From contig JACRFY010000089.1 in NCBI GenBank assembly GCA_016212565.1, positions 1 through 41,495 on the forward strand: a DNA stretch of 41,495 nucleotides. The letters are read 5' to 3'. Position numbers and translations under genes: made by a program. Source of the DNA: Magnetospirillum sp. (GTDB taxonomy: Bacteria > Pseudomonadota > Alphaproteobacteria > Rhodospirillales > Magnetospirillaceae). How positions within the stretch are numbered: the stretch's first letter is position 1; each line of letters starts with the position of its first letter. Below the pieces are notes generated by a model. The model was not told the DNA's origin. It worked only from the letters and a program-made list of their open reading frames with translations, and ran no database searches. Below, piece after piece: positions 20,976 to 29,640 of the stretch.

Positions 20976-21524
20976 ATGATGGTTATCACCACCGTGGCCC
21001 GAAGCGACTTTTCCGGCTTCGCGCCCAACCGGGCGACAGCCATATTGCGTATCTACGACCCGGTCGAGGACTGGGCGAACGATGCCGGCGAATTGGCGGT
21101 CGGTGGCTGGGGCGCGGTGTTGCCGCTGGCATTCTGGGACGTCGGCCGTACCGGCCTGAGCATCGGCGAGCGCGTGCTGTTGCGCGTGATGGGCCATGAT
21201 CGCCAACGCTGCCTGCATCTGGGCGAGCGGCTGTTCGGCAGCGATTTTCCCTGGCGCCCGTTCCTGGCCGCCGATGCCGCCGAGATCCGCGACTTCGCCG
21301 ATTCGCTGGCGGCGAAGGGCATCCGCTCGCTGCTGGTGGTGTGCGGCAACGGCCGTGCCCGCTCGTGGACCATCGCCCGCTGGATCGCCTGCCATCTCGA
21401 TGTCGAGATGCCGCAGGGCCGCGGCTGGCAGCGCGAAAGCGAAACCATCGCCGCCACCTTGACCCGGGTGGCCGGCTGCAAGGGCCGCTCCCCGTCCGGG
21501 CATGGGGTGCTGCTGGCCGCGTAG
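20976..21524 (+). CDS. Dual-specificity phosphatase-like protein
   Basis: A 182-residue soluble protein. Residues about 108-140 read [13 protein letters not shown]...[13 protein letters not shown], which fits the C-x2-G-x2-R-S P-loop of cysteine phosphatases of the dual-specificity type, preceded by the amphipathic helix usual in that fold. The histidine normally before the catalytic cysteine is replaced by valine, and I cannot place a general-acid aspartate with certainty, so activity is uncertain. Two ATGs (20976, 20979) are possible behind CGGAG. It reads toward, and ends 75 bp before, the chemoreceptor pair; a functional link is only suggested by position. Confidence 0.6.
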   Translation: MMVITTVARSDFSGFAPNRATAILRIYDPVEDWANDAGELAVGGWGAVLPLAFWDVGRTGLSIGERVLLRVMGHDRQRCLHLGERLFGSDFPWRPFLAADAAEIRDFADSLAAKGIRSLLVVCGNGRARSWTIARWIACHLDVEMPQGRGWQRESETIAATLTRVAGCKGRSPSGHGVLLAA

Positions 21525-21598
21525 TCTCCTTCGTTCGCCGGTTGCAGCGACCGGTCGGATCGCGCCATACTCCGTTCTTGCGCCGGGACGGGGAAGCC

Positions 21599-22942
21599 AT
21601 GGCCGAGCTGCGTGGGACTGCCGACGACGACGGATGGCAGCAGGAGGCGATCGCCGCCATCGACCTGATTCTGACCGGGCGCTACCGGTCGGTGCCGGGC
21701 GGCGATTGCGCGGTCGCCGCGAAACTCAAGCGCCTTGCCGACGGTCTCGAAGCCGATGCCGTGACGGCGCTGTCCGCAACCGTGTCGATGTCCGCCGACA
21801 TCAACGCCGCGGTGCTCGATGCCGCCGGGGCGATGGACGAGATCGGGGCCATCGACGGGCTGGCATGGTCGATGACCGCGGCGGTGGCCTCGCTGGTCGA
21901 GGCGGTCGAGGCCATCTCCGCGCATGCCGAAGGCGCCGCCGCCGATGCCTCCGCCGCCCACGCCGCCGCTCGCGACGGCGAAGCGGCGGCCGGTCGGGCG
22001 GTGGCCGGGATGCAGACCATCGCCACCGCCGTCGCCGGCGTCGGTGCCACCGTCGACGAGATGGCCGAGGTGCTGCGCACCATCGCCGATGCCGTCGCCC
22101 GGATCGGCGCCGGGTCGAAGCGCACCAATCTTCTGGCCCTCAATGCCAGCATCGAGGCCTCGCGGGCCGGCGAGGCCGGCCGCGGCTTCTCGCTGGTGGC
22201 GGCCGAGGTCGCCGGGCTGGCCGAGCGGTCCGAGCGGGCGACGCGCGAGATCCGCAACCGCATCCGTCGGCTCGGCGACGAAATGGCGGTGATCGCCGAG
22301 GCCATGAATACCGGCGCCGACGCGGTCGACCGCGGTCGCGTGGCCATCGCCGCCATCGTCGGCGACATGGTGCAGGTGGAGGGACACCTGGCCACGGTGG
22401 CCGAGGGCATGGGCGCGATCTCCGGCCTGCTGGTCGGGCAGCGCGCGGTGGCCGACGACATCGTCGGCCGGGTTGCCGCCGTCGGCGCCATGGCCGGCGA
22501 GGACGTCGCCAATGCCGCGCGGGTGATCCAGGCGCTCCAGGGGGCGGCCCGCACGGTGGCGCGGTCGCTGGCCGATTTCGGGCGCTTGGAGATCGCCGAC
22601 CGCGACCTGCATATCGCCCAGTCCGATCACATGGTGTGGCGCGCCCGGTTGGCCGAGCTGCTGCTGGGCCAGTCGGGGCTGCGCCAGGACGAGCTCGAAG
22701 ATCCCCGCGCCTGTCGCTTCGGGCGCTGGTATCACAGCGTCGTCGACCCGGCCGTCACCGCCCATCCGTCCTTCACCGCGGTCGGCGAGGCCAATGTGCG
22801 CGTCCACATCCTCGGCCAGGCCGCGGTCGAGAAACACCGCGACGGTGACGTGGCGGGGGCCATCGTTGCCCTGAAGGGCGTCGACGAGGCCTCGCGGGGC
22901 CTGGTGGCGCGGATGCGCGAGATGGTGGGACGCCGGCCATGA
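21599..22942 (+). CDS. Cytosolic chemoreceptor with C-terminal CZB domain (first)
   Basis: A 447-residue methyl-accepting chemotaxis protein without membrane segments. A short N-terminal domain (about residues 1-60) precedes an Ala-rich coiled coil, the signalling tip [19 protein letters not shown] with [11 protein letters not shown] (about 172-205), and a chemoreceptor zinc-binding (CZB) domain with DHMVWRARL (about 342) and CRFGRWY (about 371). The tip has Arg where nearly all receptors have Gln (QTNLLALN), and the usual sequence before it is replaced by GAGS. ATG at 21599 follows GGGGAAG. It overlaps the next receptor by 4 bp. CZB domains bind zinc and in other bacteria sense zinc or hypochlorous acid. 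Confidence 0.88.
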   Translation: MAELRGTADDDGWQQEAIAAIDLILTGRYRSVPGGDCAVAAKLKRLADGLEADAVTALSATVSMSADINAAVLDAAGAMDEIGAIDGLAWSMTAAVASLVEAVEAISAHAEGAAADASAAHAAARDGEAAAGRAVAGMQTIATAVAGVGATVDEMAEVLRTIADAVARIGAGSKRTNLLALNASIEASRAGEAGRGFSLVAAEVAGLAERSERATREIRNRIRRLGDEMAVIAEAMNTGADAVDRGRVAIAAIVGDMVQVEGHLATVAEGMGAISGLLVGQRAVADDIVGRVAAVGAMAGEDVANAARVIQALQGAARTVARSLADFGRLEIADRDLHIAQSDHMVWRARLAELLLGQSGLRQDELEDPRACRFGRWYHSVVDPAVTAHPSFTAVGEANVRVHILGQAAVEKHRDGDVAGAIVALKGVDEASRGLVARMREMVGRRP

Positions 22943-24255
22943 CCACCGACCGCGCCGCCGCAGAGGCCGCTCTCGACGCCATCGCCGCCGGCCGCTTCGC
23001 CGCCGTGCCCGCCGGAACCGACCCGCTGTCGTGCAAGCTCAAGGAACTGGCCGAGGCGCTGGCCGCCCGTGCCGGAGCGGAGCTGGCGCGCGGGGTGACG
23101 ATGTCGGTCAACGTCGACGGTGCCTATACGGAAATGGCGGGGATGCAGCGCAACATTGCCGCCATCGACCGCCAGAGCACCGCCATCGCCGCCAGCGCAG
23201 CGAGCGTCGCCGATTCGGTGGCCGCCATCGGTGCGACCTCGCGCACCGCCATCGCGGCGGCCCGCACCGCCGAGACGGCCGCCGCCGAAGGGCGCGCCGC
23301 CGCCGACCGGGCGGTGGCGACCATGCAGGCCATCGCCGTGGCGGTCGACGAGGCGGCGGCCACGGTGGACGGGCTGGTCGAAGTCTCGACCGAGATTGCC
23401 GGCATCGTCGCCGAGATCGAAACCGTCGCGCGCCAGACCAATCTCCTGGCCCTCAATGCCACCATCGAAGCGATCCGCGCCGGGGTCGCCGGGCGCGGAT
23501 TCGGCGTCGTCGCCGGAGAGGTCAAGCAACTGGCGGCCAGCACCGCCGCCACCTCGGCCGACATTCGCCGCCGCATCGATGTGCTGCGCCACGAGATGGC
23601 CGCCATCGTCGGCGCCATGCAGGAGGGCAGCCGGGCCGTCCACGACGGCAGCGCGGTGATCGCCACCACCGGGACCGGCATGCACGACCTGGCGACCCAG
23701 GTGGCCGCGGTCAGCGCCCGCATGGACGGCGTCGCCGTCTTGCTCGGCCGTCAGGTGGAGGCCTCGGACGAGGTTTCGCACGGCGTTGCCGCCATCGCCG
23801 CGATGACCGGACGCAACGTCGCCGCCGTCGCCGGGGTCGCCGCGGTGATGGATCATGCCGGCGGCCTGTTGGCCAGCCATCTGGAATCGATGGCCGGGCT
23901 GGAGATTGCCGATTCCGTGCTCTACCAGGCCAAGGCCGATCACGGCATCCTGCGCAAGCGTCTGGCCCTCATGCTGGCCGGACGCGAGCCGGTGCGGCCC
24001 GAGGATCTGGGCGACCACGCCGGCTGCCGGCTGGGGCGCTGGTGTGCTGGCGTCGCCGATGGCGTGCGGGCCAATCACCCCGCCTTCCGTCGTCTCGAAA
24101 TGCCGCATCGCCGGTTCCACGAGCAGGCCGCGGCGGCGGCGCGGCTTTCCGCTGCCGGCGATGCCGCCGGCGCGGCGGCGGCCATGGCAACGGTATCGGC
24201 CGCCGCCGAGGAGGTGCTGTCGTGCCTGGAAGCGCTGATCGAGCAGGGGCGGTGA
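22939..24255 (+). CDS. Cytosolic chemoreceptor with C-terminal CZB domain (second)
   Basis: A 438-residue paralogue of the preceding receptor, started by the ATGA overlap at 22939. It shares the N-terminal block ([11 protein letters not shown] versus [11 protein letters not shown]), the following MSV segment, the coiled coil, a tip [19 protein letters not shown] with [11 protein letters not shown] (about residues 163-195), and a CZB domain with [10 protein letters not shown] (about 332) and CRLGRWC (about 361). Here the Gln is kept but the conserved Glu of RAGE is Val. It has no membrane segments. The pair looks like a tandem duplication that diverged at the tip; they may form heterodimers or mixed arrays. 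Confidence 0.88.
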   Translation: MTTDRAAAEAALDAIAAGRFAAVPAGTDPLSCKLKELAEALAARAGAELARGVTMSVNVDGAYTEMAGMQRNIAAIDRQSTAIAASAASVADSVAAIGATSRTAIAAARTAETAAAEGRAAADRAVATMQAIAVAVDEAAATVDGLVEVSTEIAGIVAEIETVARQTNLLALNATIEAIRAGVAGRGFGVVAGEVKQLAASTAATSADIRRRIDVLRHEMAAIVGAMQEGSRAVHDGSAVIATTGTGMHDLATQVAAVSARMDGVAVLLGRQVEASDEVSHGVAAIAAMTGRNVAAVAGVAAVMDHAGGLLASHLESMAGLEIADSVLYQAKADHGILRKRLALMLAGREPVRPEDLGDHAGCRLGRWCAGVADGVRANHPAFRRLEMPHRRFHEQAAAAARLSAAGDAAGAAAAMATVSAAAEEVLSCLEALIEQGR

Positions 24256-24488
24256 AAGACCGCGGGCTCGCACGACAGGGTGACAAAATGCACAATTGTT
24301 GACCAATAAATCCACGTGGCGCAAAAATAGGCGGAGCCGCGCCCCTCGTGCCGCCCATCGTCGACATGCCTGCCAAATAGGCTATTCGCCGCCACGACTG
24401 CCTAGCCAATAGGCGCCGCCCATCTGCCTATCCGCTGTGCAGTGGCATAACTCATTGTTCCATAACGATAATGATCTATCGCCGCGAA
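24256..24488. repeat. AATAGGC repeat cluster upstream of amtB
   Basis: This gene-free stretch holds three direct copies of AATAGGC at 24326-24332, 24376-24382 and 24408-24414, plus two inverted GCCTA copies at 24400-24404 and 24426-24430. The second copy lies in the near-palindrome AATAGGCTATT and the third pairs with GCCTA (GCCTA-N5-TAGGC). The cluster lies 60-165 bp upstream of the sigma-54 promoter of amtB, where an enhancer-binding protein would bind. A TGCAC half site of NtrC type lies near 24290. No gene is seen. Confidence 0.55.
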
Positions 24489-24504
24489 TGGCACGCGACT
24501 TGCC
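24489..24504 (+). promoter_or_regulatory. Sigma-54 promoter of amtB
   Basis: TGGCACG-N4-TTGCC fits the -24/-12 consensus (TGGCACG-N4-TTGCW), with GG and GC exactly 10 bp apart. Transcription would start near 24515, about 40 bp before the amtB ATG. Nitrogen control through NtrC is expected for amtB. Confidence 0.88.
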
Positions 24505-24555
24505 TGCGCATCTGCGCCCCTGCGGCGGCGCAGGCAACGACGGGAGTATTGGCAA

Positions 24556-25830
24556 ATGGAGACGACGAGAACCGGGGCGGACGTATTGTTCGTCCTCTTG
24601 GGGGCGGTGATGGTCCTGGCGATGCATGCCGGCTTTGCCTTCCTCGAAGTGGGCACCGTGCGCAAGAAGAACCAGGTCAACGCCCTGGTGAAGATCCTCA
24701 CCGATTTTGCCGTCTCGACGCTGGCCTATTTCTTCGTCGGTTACGCCGTCGCCTATGGCATCCATTTCTTCACCGGCGCTGGGACGCTGGTGGGCAAGAC
24801 CGAGGGCTCGGCGTTCGGCGCCAACGGCTACGATCTGGTCAAGTTCTTCTTCCTCGCCACTTTCGCCGCCGCCATTCCGGCGATCATCTCCGGCGGCATT
24901 GCCGAGCGGGCGCGCTTCGTGCCGCAATTGATCGCCACCGGCATCCTGGTCGGTCTGGTCTATCCGACCTTCGAGGGCATGATGTGGGGCACGCGGTTCG
25001 GCGTCCAGGACCTGTTCAAGGGCGTGTTCGGGCAACCCTTCCATGACTTCGCCGGTTCGGTGGTGGTGCATGCGGTGGGCGGCTGGATCGCCCTGGGGGC
25101 GGTGTTGATGCTCGGCGCGCGCATGGGCCGCTACAAGAAGGACGGGCGCGTGGTGGCGGTGCCGCCGTCGAACATTCCCTTCCTCGCCCTGGGCTCGTGG
25201 ATCCTGTGCGTCGGCTGGTTCGGCTTCAACGTCATGAGCGCCCAGACCATCGAGGGCATTTCCGGCCTGGTGGCGCTCAATTCGCTGATGGCGATGGTCG
25301 GCGGGATCGTGGTCAGCCTGGTGGTGGGCAAGAGCGATCCCGGCTTCGTCCACAACGGCGCCCTGGCCGGTCTGGTGGCGGTGTGTGCCGGCTCCGACGT
25401 CATGCACCCGATCGGCGCCATGGTCACCGGCGGCGTCGCCGGCGGGCTGTTCGTGTGGGCGTTCGAGATGTGCCAGGACAAGTGGAAGATCGACGACGTG
25501 CTCGGCGTGTGGGCGCTGCATGGCCTGTGCGGCTTCATGGGCGGCATCGCCTGCGGCGTATTCGGCCAGGAGGCGTTGGGCGGTCTGGGCGGGGTCAGCC
25601 TGGGGGCGCAGGTGACCGGCACCGTCGCCGGAGCCGCCTTCGCCTTCGCGTCGGGTCTGGCGGTCTACGGCGGCCTCAAGGCGACCGTCGGCATCCGCCT
25701 GTCGCAAGAGGACGAGTTCATGGGCGCCGATCTGGCCATCCATCAGATCACCGCCTATCCCGAGGAACTGATGACGGTGCACGACGACGCGCCGCTGGCC
25801 GCCCGGGCTGCCGCGGCGCGCTCGGCATAG
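24556..25830 (+). CDS. amtB: Ammonium transporter AmtB
   Basis: Trimeric inner-membrane ammonium channel used under nitrogen limitation. The 424-residue product has eleven membrane segments and the twin pore histidines in HDFAGSVVVHAVGGW (about residue 170) and VWALHGLCG (about 318), plus the Phe-gate region. The C-terminal ADLAIHQITAYPEEL corresponds to the segment that contacts the PII protein GlnK. It is a single gene here: no glnK precedes it, which is the usual arrangement. A sigma-54 promoter lies upstream and a strong hairpin ends the transcript. There is no cleaved signal peptide evident. Confidence 0.97.
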   Translation: METTRTGADVLFVLLGAVMVLAMHAGFAFLEVGTVRKKNQVNALVKILTDFAVSTLAYFFVGYAVAYGIHFFTGAGTLVGKTEGSAFGANGYDLVKFFFLATFAAAIPAIISGGIAERARFVPQLIATGILVGLVYPTFEGMMWGTRFGVQDLFKGVFGQPFHDFAGSVVVHAVGGWIALGAVLMLGARMGRYKKDGRVVAVPPSNIPFLALGSWILCVGWFGFNVMSAQTIEGISGLVALNSLMAMVGGIVVSLVVGKSDPGFVHNGALAGLVAVCAGSDVMHPIGAMVTGGVAGGLFVWAFEMCQDKWKIDDVLGVWALHGLCGFMGGIACGVFGQEALGGLGGVSLGAQVTGTVAGAAFAFASGLAVYGGLKATVGIRLSQEDEFMGADLAIHQITAYPEELMTVHDDAPLAARAAAARSA

Positions 25831-25834
25831 GGGG

Positions 25835-25862
25835 CGACCCGGTGGCTTCGGCCACCGGGTCG
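25835..25862 (+). terminator. Hairpin terminator of amtB
   Basis: CGACCCGGTGGC and GCCACCGGGTCG form a perfect 12-bp stem closed by a TTCG tetraloop, starting 4 bp after the amtB stop. A long T-tract is absent. Confidence 0.75.
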
Positions 25863-25900
25863 TGCTAGCCTAGCGCCCCAGCGATAGGTCGATCGGGGGA

Positions 25901-27970
25901 ATGACGGTGGCCGGCACAGGCGATGACCCGGGGCGGAGACAGCTCGGCGGTGCGCGGGTACTGCTGGCGCTGGCGATTTCGGTGGTCGTTGCGGTGGTGG
26001 CGCTGACCACCTACGAGGTGTGGCGGCAGCGCCAGGCGGTGTTGCACGGCGCGCAGCGGAGCCTGCTGTCGCTCAGTCGGGCGCTCGCCGATCACACCGG
26101 GCGGGCGTTCGCCTCGGTGGGGCTGATCGTCGACGCCACGGTGGCCGCGATGTCCGGTCCCGGCGGGGTGGCGGCGCGGGCCTCGCCGGCCTTGGACGAG
26201 CACCTGCGCGAGCGGATCATCGGCACGCCCTACCTGTTCGGTCTGGTGGTGGCCAATGCCCGGGGCGAGGTGGTCGGGTCGGCCCGTACCATACCGCCGG
26301 ACCGGCGGTCGATCCACGAGCGCGAATCCTTCACCTTCCACCGCGACACACCGGGATCGGAACTGGTGATCGGGGGGCCCAGCACGTCGAAGATCGACGG
26401 GCGGACCCTGATCCCGGTGACCCGTCGTCTGACGCGTCCCGATGGCAGCTTCGACGGCGTGGTGTTGGCGGCGGTCGACCCGGCCTATTTCGAGAGCGAA
26501 TTCGCCTCGGTGGTGCCGACGGAGGGGGGCGCCTTCGCCATGTTCCGCACCGATGCCACCCTGCTGGCCCGCCATCCGGCGGCCCCCGGCGAGGTCGGGC
26601 GGGTCTTCGCCCGGTTGCCGATCTTCGCCGCCGGCGCACCGCCCCGCGGCCTGTCGCGCGGCCCGAGCCCCATCGACGGCCATCCGCGTCTGATCGGCTA
26701 CAGCCAGGTGGACGGATATCCGCTGCTGGTCAACGTCTCGCTCGACGAGGTGCAACTGCTGGCCGAGTGGCGGGAAAATGCCATCCGCCTGACGCTGGCG
26801 GCGGCCATCGCGGTGGTGGTCGTGGTGGTGGTGACGACCGTGCTGTTGGGGGAAATTCGCCGCGACGAGGCGATCTCCCGGGCGCTGGCGATCAGCGAGC
26901 GGCGTTTGAGTCTGGCGCAGTTCGCCCTCGACCATGCCGCCGACATGGTGTTGTGGGTCGACCGCGACGCGCGGGTGTTCTATGCCAACGCCGCCGCCTG
27001 CGAGCGGCTTTGCGGTGCCGGGCACAGCTTGCTGGGGATGCGGTTGGACGGCTTCGACCTCACGTTCTCGCCCGAGCACTGGCCGGAGAGCTTGCGCCGC
27101 TTCGATGCCGGCGAGAGCCTGCGCTTCGAAACCGAGTACCGGACCATGGGCGGCGAAATCTTCCCCGCCGAGGTTTCGGCGCGGCTGATGGAAGCCGACG
27201 GCGAGTGTTACATCTGCGGGTTCGTCCGCGACATTTCCGCCCGTCGTTTCAGCGAGGCGGCGTTGGCCGAGAAGACCGCGCGTCTGGAGGCCTCCAATGC
27301 CGAATTGGAGCAGTTCGCCTACGTCGCCTCGCACGATCTGCGCGAGCCGCTGCGGATGGTCAGCGGCTTTGTGTCGATGCTGGCCAAGCGTTACGGCGAG
27401 CAGTTGGGCCCCGAGGGGCGCGAGTTCATCGCCTTCGCCCAGGACGGGGCGGTGCGCATGGACCGTCTGATCCTCGATCTGCTGGAGTATTCGCGGGTCG
27501 GCCGGATCGACCGCCCGCTGGTGCCGGTGGCGCTGGGCCATGCGGTCGAGGTGGCGATGCGCGGTCTGGCGGTGGCGGTGCGCGATGCGGGGGCCGAGGT
27601 GGCGATCGCCCCCGACTTGCCGGTGGTGCTGGCCAACGAGGAGGAACTGGGCCGGCTGATGCTGAACCTGATCGGCAACGCCCTCAAATACCGCCATCCC
27701 GAGCGGGCGGCGCGGGTCGAAATCGCCGCCGAGAGCCGCGGCGACGAGGTGCTGGTCTCGGTGGGCGATAACGGCATCGGCATCGCCCCGCAATATTTCG
27801 ACAGGATCTTCCGCATCTTCCAGCGCCTGCACAGTCGCGAGCGTTACGACGGCACCGGCATCGGTCTGGCGATCTGCAAGAAGATCGTCGAGCGGCACGG
27901 CGGCCGCATCTGGGTGGAATCCGTGGAAGACCAGGGCAGCCGGTTCTTCTTTACCCTGCGCAAGGGATAG
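25901..27970 (+). CDS. Membrane sensor histidine kinase with Cache and PAS domains
   Basis: A 689-residue kinase: membrane segment about residues 18-40, a periplasmic Cache-like (PDC) sensor domain about 45-290, a second membrane segment about 298-322, a PAS domain about 330-440, the phospho-acceptor box YVASHDLREPLRM (His about 478) of the phytochrome-like type, and ATPase boxes NLIGNALKYRHP, DNGIGIAP and GTGIGLAICKK (about 585-680). No response regulator lies beside it, so it is an orphan and its output is unknown. Its ATPase domain resembles the relic at 17450-17612. The 3' end overlaps the convergent small gene by 20 bp. Confidence 0.92.
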   Translation: MTVAGTGDDPGRRQLGGARVLLALAISVVVAVVALTTYEVWRQRQAVLHGAQRSLLSLSRALADHTGRAFASVGLIVDATVAAMSGPGGVAARASPALDEHLRERIIGTPYLFGLVVANARGEVVGSARTIPPDRRSIHERESFTFHRDTPGSELVIGGPSTSKIDGRTLIPVTRRLTRPDGSFDGVVLAAVDPAYFESEFASVVPTEGGAFAMFRTDATLLARHPAAPGEVGRVFARLPIFAAGAPPRGLSRGPSPIDGHPRLIGYSQVDGYPLLVNVSLDEVQLLAEWRENAIRLTLAAAIAVVVVVVVTTVLLGEIRRDEAISRALAISERRLSLAQFALDHAADMVLWVDRDARVFYANAAACERLCGAGHSLLGMRLDGFDLTFSPEHWPESLRRFDAGESLRFETEYRTMGGEIFPAEVSARLMEADGECYICGFVRDISARRFSEAALAEKTARLEASNAELEQFAYVASHDLREPLRMVSGFVSMLAKRYGEQLGPEGREFIAFAQDGAVRMDRLILDLLEYSRVGRIDRPLVPVALGHAVEVAMRGLAVAVRDAGAEVAIAPDLPVVLANEEELGRLMLNLIGNALKYRHPERAARVEIAAESRGDEVLVSVGDNGIGIAPQYFDRIFRIFQRLHSRERYDGTGIGLAICKKIVERHGGRIWVESVEDQGSRFFFTLRKG

Positions 27971-28163
27971 GCGGGTATGGCCCGCCCTCCCGCGGGGACC
28001 GGCTCATCCGTTCATTGACACTGGCCAGGGTATGGCGCAACTCGGGCGTCGTCGGCATCAGGCGGCGGGCGAGTTCCTGCGCACGGCGCCGGTCGATCAT
28101 GCCGCCGCAGATTTCCGTCATCAGGAGGTTGGCCAGTTCTTCCAGTTCGGTGCGATCGGTCAT
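27951..28163 (-). CDS. Small hypothetical protein
   Basis: A 70-residue soluble, charged and helical product (MTDRTELEELANLLMTEIC...) with no family that I recognise. ATG at 28163 is chosen over a start 26 codons upstream because the residues in between (Cys-rich, low-GC) look non-coding. It is convergent with the histidine kinase and overlaps its last 20 bp. It may be a small regulator, but nothing in the sequence shows this. Confidence 0.5.
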   Translation of the reverse strand: MTDRTELEELANLLMTEICGGMIDRRRAQELARRLMPTTPELRHTLASVNERMSRSPREGGPYPPIPCAG

Positions 28164-28416
28164 GATGGCGTTCCATGAACAGGATGTGAATTTCTGGTAA
28201 CAGGAATAGCAATTTTTGCAAATGTGGCACAACGATAACAACGTTTATGCTGCGGATGAACGATATCTATACGTTTGGGTGGCCGCGTAATATTTTTGTC
28301 ATGAATGTAGATAAAATTGTCGTAATTTTCTAATTATTGATTGATGCGCCGTGGTCCGATCTCTTGACCAGCCCACCGATTCGCCCCATGTCCCGGCGGC
28401 AACGGAGGATTCCGCC
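28164..28416. other. AT-rich intergenic region
   Basis: About 250 bp with much lower GC than its surroundings, densest at 28230-28350 (runs such as TAATATTTTTGTCATG). It contains the divergent control region of the small gene at 27951-28163 and the lipoprotein at 28417. I see no gene in it. It may hold promoters or be a remnant of transferred DNA. Confidence 0.5.
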
Positions 28417-28593
28417 ATGGCGACCGGAACGCGTCTTTCGGTTCTGCTGCTGCTGCTGCTGATTCTGGGGGGCTGCGCCGGCAGCAATGCCCGGCTTACC
28501 GCCACGCCACCGGGCCAGGACGAGGAGATGGCGGCGAGTCCCGGCCTCGGTGGTGTGCTGGATATGGATCGCACCCCGCCGCGTGCGCAATAG
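28417..28593 (+). CDS. Small lipoprotein
   Basis: A 58-residue product with a lipoprotein signal: basic N-terminus, a leucine run (about residues 9-17) and lipobox LGGC with Cys at about 20, leaving a mature tail of only about 38 residues rich in Pro, Ala and acidic residues. GGAGG lies 8 bp before ATG at 28417. No family is recognised. It precedes the TauE/SafE gene by 73 bp and might share its transcript. Confidence 0.65.
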   Translation: MATGTRLSVLLLLLLILGGCAGSNARLTATPPGQDEEMAASPGLGGVLDMDRTPPRAQ

Positions 28594-28666
28594 CACCAGG
28601 CCAAGCGTCCATCTCGACCGTGGGGCCGGCGGGGACCATGTCTCGCCGCCAGGGGAGGGCGCCGCG

Positions 28667-29581
28667 GTGAACATCTATCTGCCGATTGCCGGGGTTTCGG
28701 TCAACGTCTACACCCTGCTGACCATCGGCGGCGGGGTTGGCTTCCTGTCGGGATTGTTCGGGGTCGGCGGTGGCTTCCTGCTGACCCCGGCCCTCATCTT
28801 CCTCGGCGTTCCGCCGACGGTGGCGGTGGCCACCGGGGCCAATCAGGTGGTCGGCGCCTCGGTGTCCGGCCTGGGGGCCCATTGGCGGCGGCGCAACGTC
28901 GATGTGCGGATGGGGGTGGTGCTGGTGATCGGCGGCTTTGCCGGCTCCGGCCTGGGGGTGGTGCTGTTCGGTTGGCTGAAGCGGCTGGGCCAGGTCGATC
29001 TGGCCATCAACCTCAGCTATGTGGTGTTTCTCGGCGTCATCGGCAGCGTGATGGCGGTCGAGAGCCTGGGGGCGGTGGTCCGCGGCCGCCCGGCGGAATC
29101 CTCGCCGCGCAAGCGTCACCGCCATCCGTGGCCCAATCTGCCCTGGCGGGTGCGCTTTCCCCGCTCCGGGCTCTACATCAGCATCCTGATGCCGCTGGCG
29201 GTCGGCGGCGTGGGCGGCGCGCTGTCGGCGGTGATGGGCGTGGGCGGCGGCTTCGTCATGGTGCCGTTGATGATCTATGTGCTGGAGATGCCCACCTCGG
29301 TGGTGATCGGCACCTCGCTGCTCCAGATCGTCTTCGTCACCGCGGTGGTGACCTTTCTCCACGCCACCACCACGCATTCGGTGGATGTGGTGCTGACCCT
29401 GGCGCTGTTGGCCGGCGGTGTGGTGGGAGCGCAGATCGGGGCGCGGATGGGGGCGCGGCTGAAGGCCGAACAACTGCGGCTGTTGCTGGCCCTGATCGTG
29501 CTGGCGGTATGCCTGCGCCTGGGGCTCGACCTGATCCTGACGCCACGCGACATGTTCGCGATCGAGGGGCGCGGGGGATGA
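28667..29581 (+). CDS. TauE/SafE-family anion exporter
   Basis: Membrane transporter of the TauE/SafE family, which moves sulfite, sulfoacetate or related organosulfur anions. The 304-residue product has about eight membrane segments in two repeats, each with a Gly-rich motif: GLFGVGGGFLLTPAL (about residues 26-40) and VMGVGGGFVMVPLM (about 190-203), separated by a basic loop. Start is GTG at 28667 behind AGGGGAGG; the frame is open upstream but overlaps the lipoprotein gene. Sulfite export would fit the sulfide-oxidation genes across the terminator, but the substrate is inferred. Confidence 0.88.
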   Translation: MNIYLPIAGVSVNVYTLLTIGGGVGFLSGLFGVGGGFLLTPALIFLGVPPTVAVATGANQVVGASVSGLGAHWRRRNVDVRMGVVLVIGGFAGSGLGVVLFGWLKRLGQVDLAINLSYVVFLGVIGSVMAVESLGAVVRGRPAESSPRKRHRHPWPNLPWRVRFPRSGLYISILMPLAVGGVGGALSAVMGVGGGFVMVPLMIYVLEMPTSVVIGTSLLQIVFVTAVVTFLHATTTHSVDVVLTLALLAGGVVGAQIGARMGARLKAEQLRLLLALIVLAVCLRLGLDLILTPRDMFAIEGRGG

Positions 29582-29583
29582 AA

Positions 29584-29615
29584 AAGGCCCCTCGCCCGGG
29601 TGGGGGAGGGGCCTT
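29584..29615. terminator. Bidirectional rho-independent terminator
   Basis: AAGGCCCCTC (29584-29593) and GAGGGGCCTT (29606-29615) form a perfect 10-bp stem. CACTCTTTT follows on the plus strand and TTTTT on the minus strand, so it can end both the TauE/SafE transcript and the convergent cytochrome transcript. Confidence 0.88.
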
Positions 29616-29640
29616 CACTCTTTTGGCTGCCGACCGACCG

